64,000 nucleotides of DNA from Scortum barcoo (taxonomy: Eukaryota; Chordata; Actinopteri; Centrarchiformes; Terapontidae): positions 14,981,147 to 15,045,146 of the forward strand of contig CM041552.1 of assembly GCA_023238725.1 (NCBI GenBank). The letters are read 5' to 3'. Shown piece after piece: positions 39,301-51,300 of this stretch; position 1 is the first letter of the stretch, and every line of letters begins with the position of its first letter. The position numbers and the translations under genes are program-made. Under the pieces are notes generated by a model that had not been told where the DNA came from, ran no database searches, and was given only the letters and a program-made list of their open reading frames with translations.

Positions 39301-41443
39301 TGTTTACTTGCACTGACAGGAAAAATGTGCTGTCTTAATACTTTTGTGATTTATTTGACAAGAGGCCATGTGGCAGGTGAATGTGATCATTAATTTTATA
39401 TGATGTATGTGTGTGTGTCAGGCTCCCATGCTTTATTCAGCTGATTATTTCAGTTTATGTACAAGAATTTAATCTAAAGGGACTGTAGGAAATGTGATAA
39501 AACACACCCCTTATGATTTGCTGTAGCTCTAGTATGTCTAAAGGTTCATTTATCCAAATCATAAAAAAAAAATAACATGAATCATATCGAGCTGTGCAAC
39601 AGCTTTGGTTTTATTTGCCCAGGTTTTCAGATACCTACGTCAGAGATTTCTTCCTCCACTGCAACACAATAGAGGTGAATGGAATGAGATTTGTGGTATG
39701 TTTGCATTTAGAAATACCTCTACATACAAAACACAATACAAAAAATGTGCTTCTGAACACAATAGTTCCTATGAAAACTTTAACAGTTAGTTCTGTGGAT
39801 TTTACTGCCACTTTGTCTCTGTTTTTCATTACACACAAATTTCTTTTTACCTCAGTATGCTGGGACGATGGGGGATATATAAAAGCAAAACTATCTGCAA
39901 GACAAGAAAACAAGCAAGAGATTCTGTCTGTCTTTTGAGACTTCAGTGAACCGAACCTTTAAATCTGTGTAAAACATATTAAGATTGCACTTCCTATGAA
40001 TTATTACATGTATCCTTGAAGGAAAAGAGATAGTTTGTAATATCCTCTGACCACCAATTTTCTAATTTTCTATTATGCTCACATTTTTCACCATGTAAAT
40101 GGAGGAATAGCTGGAATGAAAATATCCAGCTTTGTGGTATATTTTCATGCCCTGTATGCAGTCATTACTGTACCTAAAGCAGTTTTCATGGTTCATATAA
40201 ATGAACATTTATCACCACAGATCAGTAAAGTGGAGCTATTTGTCTCCAATAAACTTTACAACACAACAGTATAACACTAGCTATCTGACATTTAAAATGA
40301 AATGAATGTGATAATCATTCTAAGAGGGACAGAAAAGGGTTTCACTAAAATTATGTAGGTTTAAGACCTCTGTTTGCTTTATCAGAGCCCTTCTGTATGT
40401 TTGTGTTTATGTGTGTGCAGACCGTGTCCAGCGGCAGGAGCGAGAGGTGATGCTGAAGCTGAAGGGGGTGGTGGACAAACAGAGAGACGAGCTGAGGGCC
40501 AAAGCGCAGGAGATAACCACCATCTCAAAAGAGGTGGAGGCGGTAAGGAGACACAAACACAAACATGTGACGAGTCCTCTGCCCATGCACGCTGACACCT
40601 TCTCATTTAAAGTCCCATGTTCACACACGCAGCTCTCGACTCATAAGGAAATGTCATAGAAGTGGGTAGTTGAGACTGAAGAGAAAAAAACACTCATAAT
40701 ATTTATGGCTGTGGCTGCAAAGGTCGGCTTTCTTAAAGGCAAGTTGCCTTCTCTCAAAGAAACAGTAGTTTTTGTAGTCTTGTACACATAGAGCCTTGTA
40801 CTGTGCACATATAATTACACCATGGCATCAAAAGAGAAGTTACATCATGTAAACAAAACCAATAAACACACTGGAAGACAGTAAGTATGTTCATTATCAG
40901 GGTAAGGAGTGCTGCAGAGATTATCCACATAATTACTGGTTGAGGATTAAGCTCCACTTAAGACAAGTCTGGGCAGAGTTTACACCCGCACACAGACACT
41001 GTGTGTGTGTGTGTGTGTCTGTTCCTGCACGTGTATGTGTCTCACGTGATTTAAATAACATCCATAACTGGGTGTGTATTTGTTAACGCTCCCAGTCAGT
41101 TGACTTGAGTGAAGAACTGCAAGAACAACTCATGGTCAACTGAGCTGTGTTTCTCTGTTTGCTCATATAGATGCCTAGAATAGTTTTCATCCGTAAAATG
41201 AATGCTACATTTGTGTGGCCTGATTCCCTCCCCCATACTTTTTGGTCCAAATCCCAGGCATGGAGACATTTTCACCCTGCTGTTAGAGACAGATAGATTG
41301 TCTTTTTGGTTCAGCCCTGCCTTGTTGACTTTGGGTTAAACTATATTTGTACCTGGTAGGAAATATGGAAACAGTTTGACATTAAACCTGTTTTGTAGGT
41401 TTACTTGCATCAGCTCATTATTACAAAATGTAGAATGTAGTTC

Positions 41444-41474
<31 letters not shown>

Positions 41475-43854
41475 ATGTGTGTGTGTGTTTGCAGCTCCAG
41501 GAGCAGTTGGACCGCTTCATGAAGATGAATGCGGAGCTGCGACATAAGCAGAGCATGCTGCAGGCCCAGCTGAAGAGCACCGTGGAGAGGAAGGCCGACA
41601 TGGAGGCTGACCTAAAGGAGAAGAACAAGGAGATAGAAAACCTTCAGGCACTGCTGGACCAAACCAACAGCAACAGCCCTGTATGCAGGCCTCTAACACA
41701 AAATGAATTAGATATTTTACCTATGTTCCCTTTATTTCATGTCTTAAAAAGTCTATGAGAGTCTCATGAAGTCTTCTTGAATTCAGATATACTTTTACAT
41801 TTTGTATGGTATTAAAAACTTGAGGGTCAAAATAAGTGTTTTTTAGGGACAACTCATCTCAGATGTTCTGGTCATGAGCTGAAGATTTAAAAAGTACATT
41901 TTAAGCTTGTACTGATGATGTGAAAAAGTTGCTTTTAAGCTTACTTCAGACAAAACAATCTAAAGGATTTTGTCTACAAGACCTGATGACTCTGTGCTCT
42001 CCCATCAGTCCAGCCCAAGTCAAAGAGTTGAGTCAACAAAGAGGTCGACGACTGACCAGAAGGATCCTGATATGCCCTGCTTCACCAAGAAGGAGGTGCG
42101 GGACATTATTTTCGAGAGAAACGAGCTCAAAACCAACCTCTTCCTGGTGCAGGAGGAGCTCAGCTACTACCAGAGGTGGGTCAATTGTGTGTGTGTGTGG
42201 AAATGTTTTACTGTCTTCCTGAGAAAAGGTTTTAGCTCTGAGGTTGCACGTTTTAGTCAACTGAGGTCAGTTTAAATGCAGATGCACCGGCTGTTAAGTA
42301 TGAGGGTGATAGAGTTTCTTACCATTGATACATTAAGTTTTGAAGAACTGTCCCTAAATGAAAACGTTTGTGTGTTTCTACAGGGAGATCCTGAGTGAGG
42401 AGCGGTGCCCAGGTTTCCTGTTAGAAGCCGTCCGCTCCACAATCAAAAAAAGGAGAAAGCTAATTAAGGCGAAGATGCTTGGGATTCCTCTTAACGAATG
42501 CAGCAGCAGGTCTTTCTTGCGCACATCATATCCAGAAAAAATGGGATATAATAAAATTGATAATAGTAATAAGATAAAACAGTTTTCTTTTTCTTTTTTT
42601 TCTCACCAGTGGTGAGGAAGAAGGAAGTTCCCTGTTTGGGCAGACAGAAGTAGATGGCACAGAAGTTGATGGCACTGACAAACCAGCCGAGTCACGCATT
42701 CAAACCCTGTGAGTACAAATTCAACCTACGCTGCTACACCGCACCGCTTAGATTTGAAACCACAATGCTGGTCTGCACAAAGCCTGGGATGATGTCCTCA
42801 TCTGTGTGTTTGGAAGTTCTTGTTTCAACATTAGTCATTGCCAAAGTTTTTATCTGAGAAAGTTCATCGATTATGGTTTCACAGTGATTTAGTCAACAGA
42901 TATGTCAAATGATGCTCTCTCTCAAATGAGCAGCAGGACTGACAGGAAAGAAGAGCCCATCTTTAAATAGGCCAGTAGATATGATTTAGTCTTGCTAGTT
43001 ATTGTGCACACAGAGATCAGACTGATGTTACAGAGGATTTCTCCAGACAGGCTCAGGATTATCTTAATGCTTGAAGCATGGGAGGGAGAAAAAGAGACAT
43101 CAGACATGTGACAAATTTAATTGGCTGTGTTACTCATGTTCTCATTTTTACCCAGAAATATGCACGTGGAGAAGCAGAGGATGTTAGGGAGTGGGGGAGT
43201 GGGAATTACCAGAAGACTTGCAGGGAGGGAACTTGCGCAGGGAAACTTTGGGAACTTATTTTTGAGTCTGGGCGATGTAAAGCCTCCTGACTGAGAATTT
43301 GATTAAGTTAAGAATGTGTTTGATGACTCCCGTCTGGTCAGGGCTGAAAATGCAGCTGGAGGAAGCTTAGAGGAAATTAAATAAGAAACAAAAAATATAT
43401 ATTATTTTAGCACAGAATCTCTAAAGAGAAACCAGCAAAGTGTCTTTATGAAGAATGATCAATTAAACATTAACACCAGTAGCACTTTGCTCTATAACAC
43501 TCATTAAATGTAAAGTGAGAGCAATAAAAATAGCCTAAATACCACAACTGCTATAAAAACTAAATCAGAAACACAGCAGATGTCATCTGTGAATCAAAGC
43601 ATTAGTTTCATCTCTCTCTGCTGAGGTCACAGTGTTGAGATGTTCGTCAATCCTGGACTATATTTAGCTGTAATCCTCAGCTGCAGATCTGACCTCAGGC
43701 CTGCCTTTTCTACTCTGTCAAATGCAGCTTTGGCTTCCTGACGCGATCGGGCAGCGGCCGGAGTCCCACCCACATGAGCAACTCCGCCTCCAGCTGGGAG
43801 ATCATCGGAGACTCAGAAGCCTCGGATGAGAGGGAGCAGAGAGCGACGTGCTGA
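36346..43854 (+). CDS. rilp: Rab-interacting lysosomal protein
   Basis: Eight exons give an uninterrupted 429-aa frame: 36346-36684, 38248-38371, 40421-40542, 41495-41680, 42009-42175, 42384-42509, 42610-42708, 43728-43854. RILP is a Rab7 effector on late endosomes/lysosomes that recruits dynein-dynactin. The N-terminal RH1 domain (VDDVYEIAKLIGAEVEKLI, residues about 25-80) is followed by long coiled-coil heptads over exons 2-4. The RH2 domain is in exons 5-6: TKKEVRDIIFERNELKTNLF, EELSYYQREIL and KRRKLIKAKMLG, all strongly RILP-like. The C-terminus ends IQTLFGFLTRSGSG and then a Ser/Glu-rich tail. A GTG 27 bases upstream is in frame, but the ATG at 36346 is the start by family length. Position next to prpf8 matches human. 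RILPL1/2 are the alternatives, but synteny favours RILP. Confidence 0.9.
36685..43727. other. rilp introns, no further features recognised
   Basis: The introns after exon 1 (1.56 kb), exon 2 (2.05 kb) and exon 7 (1.02 kb) hold AT-rich unique-looking sequence with short microsatellites: GT runs near 36730 and 41000, and (AT)n(GT)n at 41444-41490 next to the exon 4 acceptor. No repeat family or RNA gene was recognised. Confidence 0.5.
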
Positions 43855-45263
43855 GCCCAGTACTGACCACAGAGACTTCTTCAAGTTTGTCTCCATGTGA
43901 TCTGAAACAGACTGTCTTCTTCCTTCAGTCACGACTTCTTCCTCAATCTGATTGTGGCTCAGGAAAAAGGACTTTTGAACGCAGCCCCAGTGTGAATAAC
44001 ACAAAAGCACTATGCGAGAAGGGAGGAAAGAGAAAGTTTTATTTTTTTAAACAGAAGTCTTCAGCTTTCTTTTGGTGTTTCTTTGCTTTCATTTCCACTT
44101 CTGGTTAATTTCACTCTTGACAAAAGTCCCCTTACTTTTCCATGGAAGTATAAAATACGAACACATAGTATACCAGTACTAAAGTATGGTACAGTGTTAC
44201 AAGGAATAATGAAATGAAATACTTCCTTTTGTATGATTTACATATTGATACACAACAATCATAATTCCTCATCATAAGGAAGGTTTTGAGCATATAGAAA
44301 TACATTTATATAGATTCTAACCTTTAAACGAAAACCAAAGACATTACAAAATATAAATCCTGAAATGAAACTCGCTGCTCTATAAATACAGAGAAACAGT
44401 ATACTATGTTCAGCTCTGTTCCACAAGAGGGCGTTGGTTCATTTTATAACTAATTACCAAGATTTTACCGCAGAAACATTGACCTCAGTTGGAGGAGTTT
44501 TAAGCCATGTGTTTACTGGTGTATGTTTCATGATTTGAAGCATTCTCATGCTCAAGAACAAAAAAAGACATTTGTTGTCATATTAAGCCTCTTCCAGTTC
44601 ATTTTAACCCCTTAAGCCTTAACTTACCACTTGTATTGTTAAAAATATATTTTCTTAATTTTAAGCCATTGCATAGAAAGTGTTTGGCTGGTGTGTGTTT
44701 GATGATGGTGCCATAAATGTGCATCAATATTTGTTTGTGTAAGCACAGCGGGTGCACCAGCCTCTACTGATTGGTTACTCTACTTTAAAAAGGGTTACTA
44801 TAAAGTAACACATTTATATTGTCTGACCCCTCTATTCCCTATAAATGTCTGGCTCAGACCATTAGTGGTGTCTTTGTTGAGGGAGACAATGTATGACCCT
44901 CCAGTCAGATCATATTCTTTTAAAACACTGTGTCCACAATTTATTTTTGTAAGCATGTTTTTATGGAGCAGATATAAGACGTCATTTGCCATGTGAGTGA
45001 TTTTTATTGATGAAATATAATTTTAAAAAACAACATGGATTTTCTGTGATGCTAAGATTTCAAAATCTATTAAACACAGACTTGTATTGAAAATTGAATG
45101 ATCTCAGTGCATTTTTTTCCTAAAATTTATTTTTAAAATAAGACAAAATACAAGATTACAATTACAATACGAGAAAAAAACGTGATTACGTGATCGTCTT
45201 TGTTCTGACTTTAAGACTTATAAGGAGGACAAAGGTGTTCCTCATCACGTCCCTGGAAGACTG
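43855..45263. other. rilp 3' UTR and intergenic sequence
   Basis: No coding sequence is recognisable. It is AT-rich, with no clear AATAAA close to the rilp stop; AGGAATAATGAAATG near 44200 is a weak candidate. Confidence 0.45.
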
Positions 45264-45268
45264 ACAAC

Positions 45269-45447
45269 TGTTGTGATAAGAGCTGTTGATACTCCTAACC
45301 TGGAGAGGACAGTAGTGAGTAATGTTTTCTACATGTAAGCTGCACATATGGTTTGACACACAGTGGGTGTTAGTAGAAGAATGCAGTCGTTAATAAAATA
45401 AACATGTTAAAAGAACCCAGTTTCTTCAGTTGATAAGAAACATCACA
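45269..45447 (+). repeat. 5' LTR
   Basis: Starts TG, ends CA and is 179 bp. It is preceded by the ACAAC duplication and followed directly by the primer-binding-site-like sequence. Confidence 0.93.
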
Positions 45448-45478
45448 TGGTACCAGGAGTGGTCCGAAAACAGAAGTC

Positions 45479-45951
45479 ATGGAAAGTGTGAAGCCGCCTG
45501 ACGCTGTGAATTGGACTGGAAATGTTGACTGCGAGTGGAGGACGTTCAAACAACGTTTTATGCTGCACCTACAAGCTGTTGGGCTAGATAGCGAACCAGA
45601 CGCACGGAAAATTGCACTGCTTCTTACTGTCGCGGGTCCTCAAGCGGTGGAGGTATACAACACGTTTGTGTACACCGACGGAGAAGATAAGGACAAGTTT
45701 GACACGATTGTGCAGAAGTTTGACGAACACTGTTCGCCGAAGAAAAATGAGACACTGGAGCGGTATGTGTTTCGATCACGCATGCAGCAGCCTGGTGAGA
45801 GCTTTGATGCTTTTTTAACGGACTTGAAACTGAAAGCAAAAACGTGCAACTTCGGAGTACTTCAAGATTCACTGATTCGTGATCAGCTTGTGTTTGGAAT
45901 TGAAGACAAGAAAGTGAGAGAGAGGTTGCTAAGAGAAACTGAACTTACCTG
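45479..45951 (+). pseudogene. Retrotransposon Gag (capsid) fragment
   Basis: Open from an ATG at 45479 and resembling the capsid domain of Ty3/gypsy Gag: FKQRFMLHLQAVG near the start, LSV-type core, RYVFRSRMQQPGESFDAFLT and LIRDQLVFGIED. The similarity stops at about 45950 (RLLRETELT), where the sequence jumps to integrase in another frame. The zinc-knuckle part and everything downstream in pol are missing. Confidence 0.8.
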
Positions 45952-46764
45952 CTGGTTATTGACTATTTCTCGAACTATCCAGAGATGGCGCTCCTACACA
46001 GCATGTCTGCTACCTGTGTGATCACACACATGAAGTCAGTCTTTGCAAGACATGGAATTCCTCAGATTGTCTACAGTGACAATGGACCATGTTACAGTTG
46101 CAGAGAATTCCAGAGTTTCGCTGAAGAGTACGACTTTCAACATGTGACTTCAAGCCCTCTTTATGCCCAGTCAAATGGCAAAGCAGAGAAAGGAGTTCAC
46201 ATTGTTAAACAACTGCTCAAGAAAGCAAAAGACAGCAACTCAGACCCGTATTTGTCCTTGTTAAGCTATCGAGCTGCACCTCTTGAACGTGGCATGTCTC
46301 CTGCTGAGCTTCTGATGGGACATAGGCTACGCACCACCCTTCCCTACGTTGCAAAACAAAAGTGGCACGGAAAGGTGAGACAAAAGCAGAAACATCTACA
46401 AAAGAGACAAAAGATAAACTATGATAAGTCATCAAGATGTCTGGCACCACTGGCAAGACATGACACAGTACGACTCGAGGATTCCAACATCTGGAGCAAA
46501 AAGGCTACAGTTCTGGAAGAAGTAGGTCCAAGATCCTACACTGTCAAAACAGAGGATGGTCAAATCCTAAGGAGGAATCGTAGGAGTTTGCTGAAAACAA
46601 GAGAGACACTTCAAGAACAGACAACACAAGGACATCAAGCCGACACTGCATCAGCTGAGACACCACCAGTGCCAGAGGACACCATGTCAGCTGAGCAGAC
46701 CACGTCACCTGTACTGAGAAAGTCTACACGCAATGTCAAAGCACCTGACAGACTGAACCTTTGA
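45952..46764 (+). pseudogene. Retrotransposon integrase, C-terminal two thirds
   Basis: From about 45955 the frame reads VIDYFSNYPEMALL, then IVYSDNGPCYSCREF and SNGKAEKGVHIVKQ, giving the D, D and E of the retroviral integrase core. Next come SYRAAPLERGMSPAELLMG and a chromodomain-less C-terminal region ending at the TGA near 46764. The N-terminal zinc-binding domain is absent. It is out of frame with the Gag fragment, so no fusion protein is expected. Confidence 0.85.
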
Positions 46765-47073
46765 AATCAAAGAACTGAGTTATAGTTATGTATATATAGA
46801 TGTGTTTAAAAAAAAAAAAGAACTTAACTGAAATACATTGTTGTGCTTAGAACCAAGGGAAATGTTTATTGTTACAGTGGTTAAATGAAAAAGAGAAAGG
46901 AAAAAAAAAACAAAACAAACACAAAACAGGAATGTAGAGAATTCTGTTAGTGCTGTTTGAAAATAAGGAACTTGTTGATCATATTTTCTTTTGGTTGAAA
47001 AGAATACTTTATTGAGTGTGAGTTTGTTAGATGAACAATAGTTGTGTACAGCTTACATCTAAACAAAGGGAGG

Positions 47074-47252
47074 TGTTGTGATAAGAGCTGTTGATATTCT
47101 CAACCTGGAGAGGACAGTAGTGAGTAATGTTTTCTACATGTAAGCTGCACATATGGTTTGACACACAGTGGGTGTTAGTAGAAGAATGCAGTCGTTAATA
47201 AAATAAACATGTTAAAAGAACCCAGTTTCTTCAGTTGATAAGAAACATCACA
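47074..47252 (+). repeat. 3' LTR
   Basis: Same 179 bp as the 5' LTR apart from three substitutions (ATTCTC instead of ACTCCT). It is preceded by a purine tract and followed by ACAAC. Confidence 0.93.
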
Positions 47253-47656
47253 ACAACAGTGGATTCTGGAAAAAACAGTGAATATCAGGGGCATGTGTTA
47301 GTATGTGTGCGCGCCCTGGCAGTGCTTGCGGCGAGTTTTGTGTGTTAGTGTTCGAACATCTTTAAAAAGCTCTGTGTCTGGCTGAATAGAAGGAAGGGAC
47401 TCTGACTTCCCCAGGAAATGGGAAGAGGAAACCCGGAGGCTTCGACCTCTCCGGCTGCTCTGGAGCCACAAGACGACTCGCACGAGGGAAAGAAGGAGGG
47501 AAGGGTGGAGGGCAGGCACAAAGAGAGATACTGCCTCTCATTGTGAGCCCCCTGACTTGACGGGGAACGAGTTGAGAGGGGAAAGAAGGACCGAATACGG
47601 AGACGTGAGACTGGGAGATATTTGTTTTGGGTTTTGTTTTCAGAGTTTTTGTGGAG

Positions 47657-48244
47657 ATGAAGCTTCTCCTTGGAGCTCTGGCTGCTCTGCTCTGTTGTTC
47701 GCTGTCTTCCTCGCTCACACTGGATCCTGCTGGGAAGAATGTCTGCCACAATATCAGGTACACTTCACCTTCATACCTCACATACCTCTGATTGTTGTGA
47801 TCTCAACTGAGGACAACGAGCCGATCGGTTACAGGCGATTTTGAAATTTGTGACTAAACAAAATCATGATCTTAGAATCATCTTGAATCTTCAGTGACAA
47901 AATTTTAAGTTTTCCTCAAGAAGATCCACCTTCTCAAGGAGTTAAGGGCTGTGCTGGACAGCTCCTTTTGTCTGAATACAGGCTAAATCTTATCTTTTTG
48001 TTTGTTTTCTCAAACTAATGAGTTTGTAGTTGATATTTCTTGGTTCTTGGTGTCCTTTATTTTTAACTTTGTTAAAAACTTTCTGCATATCCAGGGACCC
48101 CTCCTCCCCAGTCTGTTGCACTGGATGGCGTCAGGAGGGAAAAGACTGCACTATACGTGAGTTCAACTACTCTAACGGAAGGCTATTTTCAGGAATTTCG
48201 TCTTTACTGTCTCCATATTTGCTCTGTTTTCCTGGTTTGTCATG

Positions 48245-48300
<56 letters not shown>

Positions 48301-51300
48301 CTGTGTGTAGGGGCAGAGCATGCCTGCCTGAAGGGTGAGATCTGTTTGTATCCTGGAGTGTGTCGCTGCCCAGCTGGCTACTACGGAGCTCAATGTAAAA
48401 CAAGTAAGTTACAACAAACAACAACAGAACTGACTTATGTGCCTGTTGTGTCAGTTTGATTTGCAATGTACAAAATATTTGAGTTTTATTGGGTAAAAGT
48501 GACACAGTCTCTTCAGAAGATACTAATATTGAATTTTTGCAAAGCGACATCATAAACCTGTAAGTATTTAACACACATGCCGCACAATGTGGCTCATTGA
48601 GTCCTTTTTCTAAATGTAGAGAAATGTTCTATTAAACCACAATGGGGTAGAAGTTTTCAGATTTTTTACTTAAGTAAAAGTACCAATAGAGTCCTGTATT
48701 TAAAAGTAAAAGTACAGAAGTATTATCAACTTGATGTAGTTCTGATATAACCATGTAGCACATATTCAGATTGTTGTTGTTAATGCATTCATATATAAGA
48801 TGCTGTTTTAAGTTTTAATTTTGAAGCTGGTCATAGTGGAGCTAATTTCAAATACATAGAATTAGGTATGTTAGTCCACTAGTTTCCAACCTAGAGGTCG
48901 GGCCCCTCAAAGAGGTCACAAGATAAATCAGAGAAGTAATTAACAATGACAATTATTGTATTGTTTTTTTATTAAGTTCATGGATATGCATCACTAAGGC
49001 AACAAACCCTGATCAATCCACACTCCATTCAGAAAACAAGCATTTTAAAAATTCTTAAAAGACCTGACAAAGCATGAATTCAGACATTTTACAAATCAGT
49101 TTCATGATGTATTTATCAGAATAATTAAACCGATGTGTGACTTGATGCAGTGAAAATTGTTTGAGGCAAATTTTCACAGATTGTGTTTAAACATAAATAA
49201 ACACAAACCACCCTGTGGTTAAAGTAGTTGTTAACGACTCTGTGTAGTCTGATGACCGGAGAATGAGAACTTGACGGTGGCTCGGTCCGAGCTGCTCTGT
49301 ATGTTTCCCATTTATAGAGCCAGGGCTGTTTATGAACACCACATTTGACAAAAAGTGTATTGGATTATAATTGCAGACTACACCTTTAATCTGCTTTTTT
49401 CTTTAATAAAAATCTCATAATTATACCCCCTTTGGCCTTAATCTAAAAGGATGGTTTTAAGGGACAATATTGTTATGGTAGAACTTTTAACAACTCATAG
49501 ACAACTAGAAGCTGCTTTTTAGTTAGGCATCACATGGCAAAAAGTCACTGGCTTTCTAAACACGTTTGTATTAAAACTAAACTGAACTAAATTTAACTGT
49601 CTGTCAAATATAGTGGTTTATAATAATTCACCAATGTAGTGAAGCAAGTGCAAAGCAGAGTAAAATGGATATACTCAACTTAATTATCTCAGAAAATGGG
49701 TACAGCCCTTGAGTAAATGTACTTAGTTTTATTCCACCACAGTGTTTTTTCTAAAGTGTTAGTGTTATATGTCTTCCCTGTGTTCAGGCTGTCCTCCTGA
49801 GTTCTGGGCTCCAGACTGTCGCCAGCCTTGTCCGTGCCACCTGCACGGCACCTGCCACCCCGTCACCGGAGAGTGCACCTGCAAACCCAACCGCTGGGGT
49901 CCGCTGTGCCAGTATGCCTGCAAGTGCCCCCGGCATGGCCACTGCCACCCCGTCCACGGAAACTGCACCTGCAACAAGGGCTGGTGGACGTCAACCTGCT
50001 CCAAACCGTGCCAGTGCGTCAGCGAGGGATCTGTGGGCCCCGGCTGCGACCAGCTAACGGGCCGGTGTCAGTGCCACAGGGGCCACTGGGGCCTGAAGTG
50101 CCACGTCACTTGCAACTGCTACCTGTCGCCGTGCAATCAGCGCACCGGTGTGTGTCAGTGCCAAGCAGGCTGGTGGGGACCCAGCTGTGACCGGCGATGT
50201 AACTGTGACCTCGCACACAGCAGCTGTGACCTGGCCAGCGGGCAGTGCCTGTGCCACCCGGGGTACCAGGGCCCTTTCTGCAATCAGCCCTGTGAAGCGG
50301 GGAAGTATGGCAGCGGTTGTAAAATCAGGTAGGAGGAGTGAGGTAGATACAGCTGTTTATTTTAAAACCCATGTGTCACTGCTAACTCTTTCTGTCTCCT
50401 GTCCTTAGTTGTGGTTTCTGTAAAGACAACCAGATCTGCTCGGCCACCGACGGCGCCTGTGCTGCCTGTGAGCCCGGCTGGAATGGTACTCGATGTGACC
50501 GCCCATGTCCGCTTGGTTATTATGGCAACGGATGCCAGGAGAAGTGTCCACGTTGCAGAAATATTGAACCCTGCGATCCAAAAACTGGGAAATGTTGGAA
50601 CTGTGACCCTGGATGGACTGGGCCCAGGTATGCATGCATGTTTGAGGCATACATGAACACATTTGAAAATCCTGTGTTTAAGTTACAGAGAAGGTTGTTT
50701 AATCCCAACGTATTATTTACATTCAAATTTCAAAATTGATTTTATTTAAAGCCCAAAATCACAAACATCGTTTGCCTCGGAGGGCTTTACAGTCTGTACA
50801 GTTGTGACACCCTCTGTCCTTAGACCATCGAACCGAGTCAGGAAAAACTTCAAAAAAAAACTTTATGGGAAAAAGAAGAAACCTGAGGAAGAGCCACAGA
50901 TGAGGGATCCCTCTCCCTGGGACGGACAGACGTGCAATAGATGCCACATGTACAGAGAACATCATCATCAATCATATATAGAATTATACATGGGTCGTAA
51001 TAAACTGTAGATAAACCCCGGCAGTAACATGCACTTTACAAGACATAAGAGTATTCACATTAACCACTTTTACCAGTTTATAAGCTGACTCCAGTTTGCA
51101 CTACTACCATAATAAGAGTAGAGGAAGCAGAGGAAGAGGAGGCAGAGAAAGAGGAAACAGAGACAGAGGAAGAGGGAGAGGTACCCGATTGCATCATGGG
51201 AGCCCCCCGGCAGTCTAAACCTATAGCAGCATAACTAAGGGCGAGCCTGTGCCCGCCCTAACTATAAGCTTTATCAAAAAGGAAGGTTTTAAGTCTATTC

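Larger units (their letters stand above)
45264..47257 (+). mobile_element. Ty3/gypsy-type LTR retrotransposon, internally deleted
   Basis: Two 179-bp LTRs (45269-45447, 47074-47252) begin TGTTGTGA and end ATCACA. They differ at three positions (about 1.7%), all within six bases near the start, suggesting recent insertion or gene conversion. The target-site duplication ACAAC flanks both sides (45264-45268, 47253-47257). A primer-binding-site-like TGGTACCAGGAGTGG starts directly after the 5' LTR. The purine tract AAACAAAGGGAGG (47061-47073) precedes the 3' LTR. Inside are only a Gag fragment and the distal part of integrase; protease, reverse transcriptase, RNase H and the integrase N-terminus are absent. 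The element cannot move by itself. It lies between rilp and scarf1. Confidence 0.93.

Noticed and set aside
45985..46764. Domesticated integrase gene
   Set aside because: It lies inside a young LTR element with a target duplication, has lost its N-terminal domain, and has no sign of host exons or a promoter.
47345..47781. Overlapping 134- and 139-codon open frames on the minus strand
   Set aside because: They lie antisense to the scarf1 5' UTR and first exon, have Ser/Pro low complexity and match no family.
48167..48574. 135-codon minus-strand frame with a poly-(TH) run
   Set aside because: It is the reverse translation of the (GT)26 microsatellite and flanking scarf1 exon 3.
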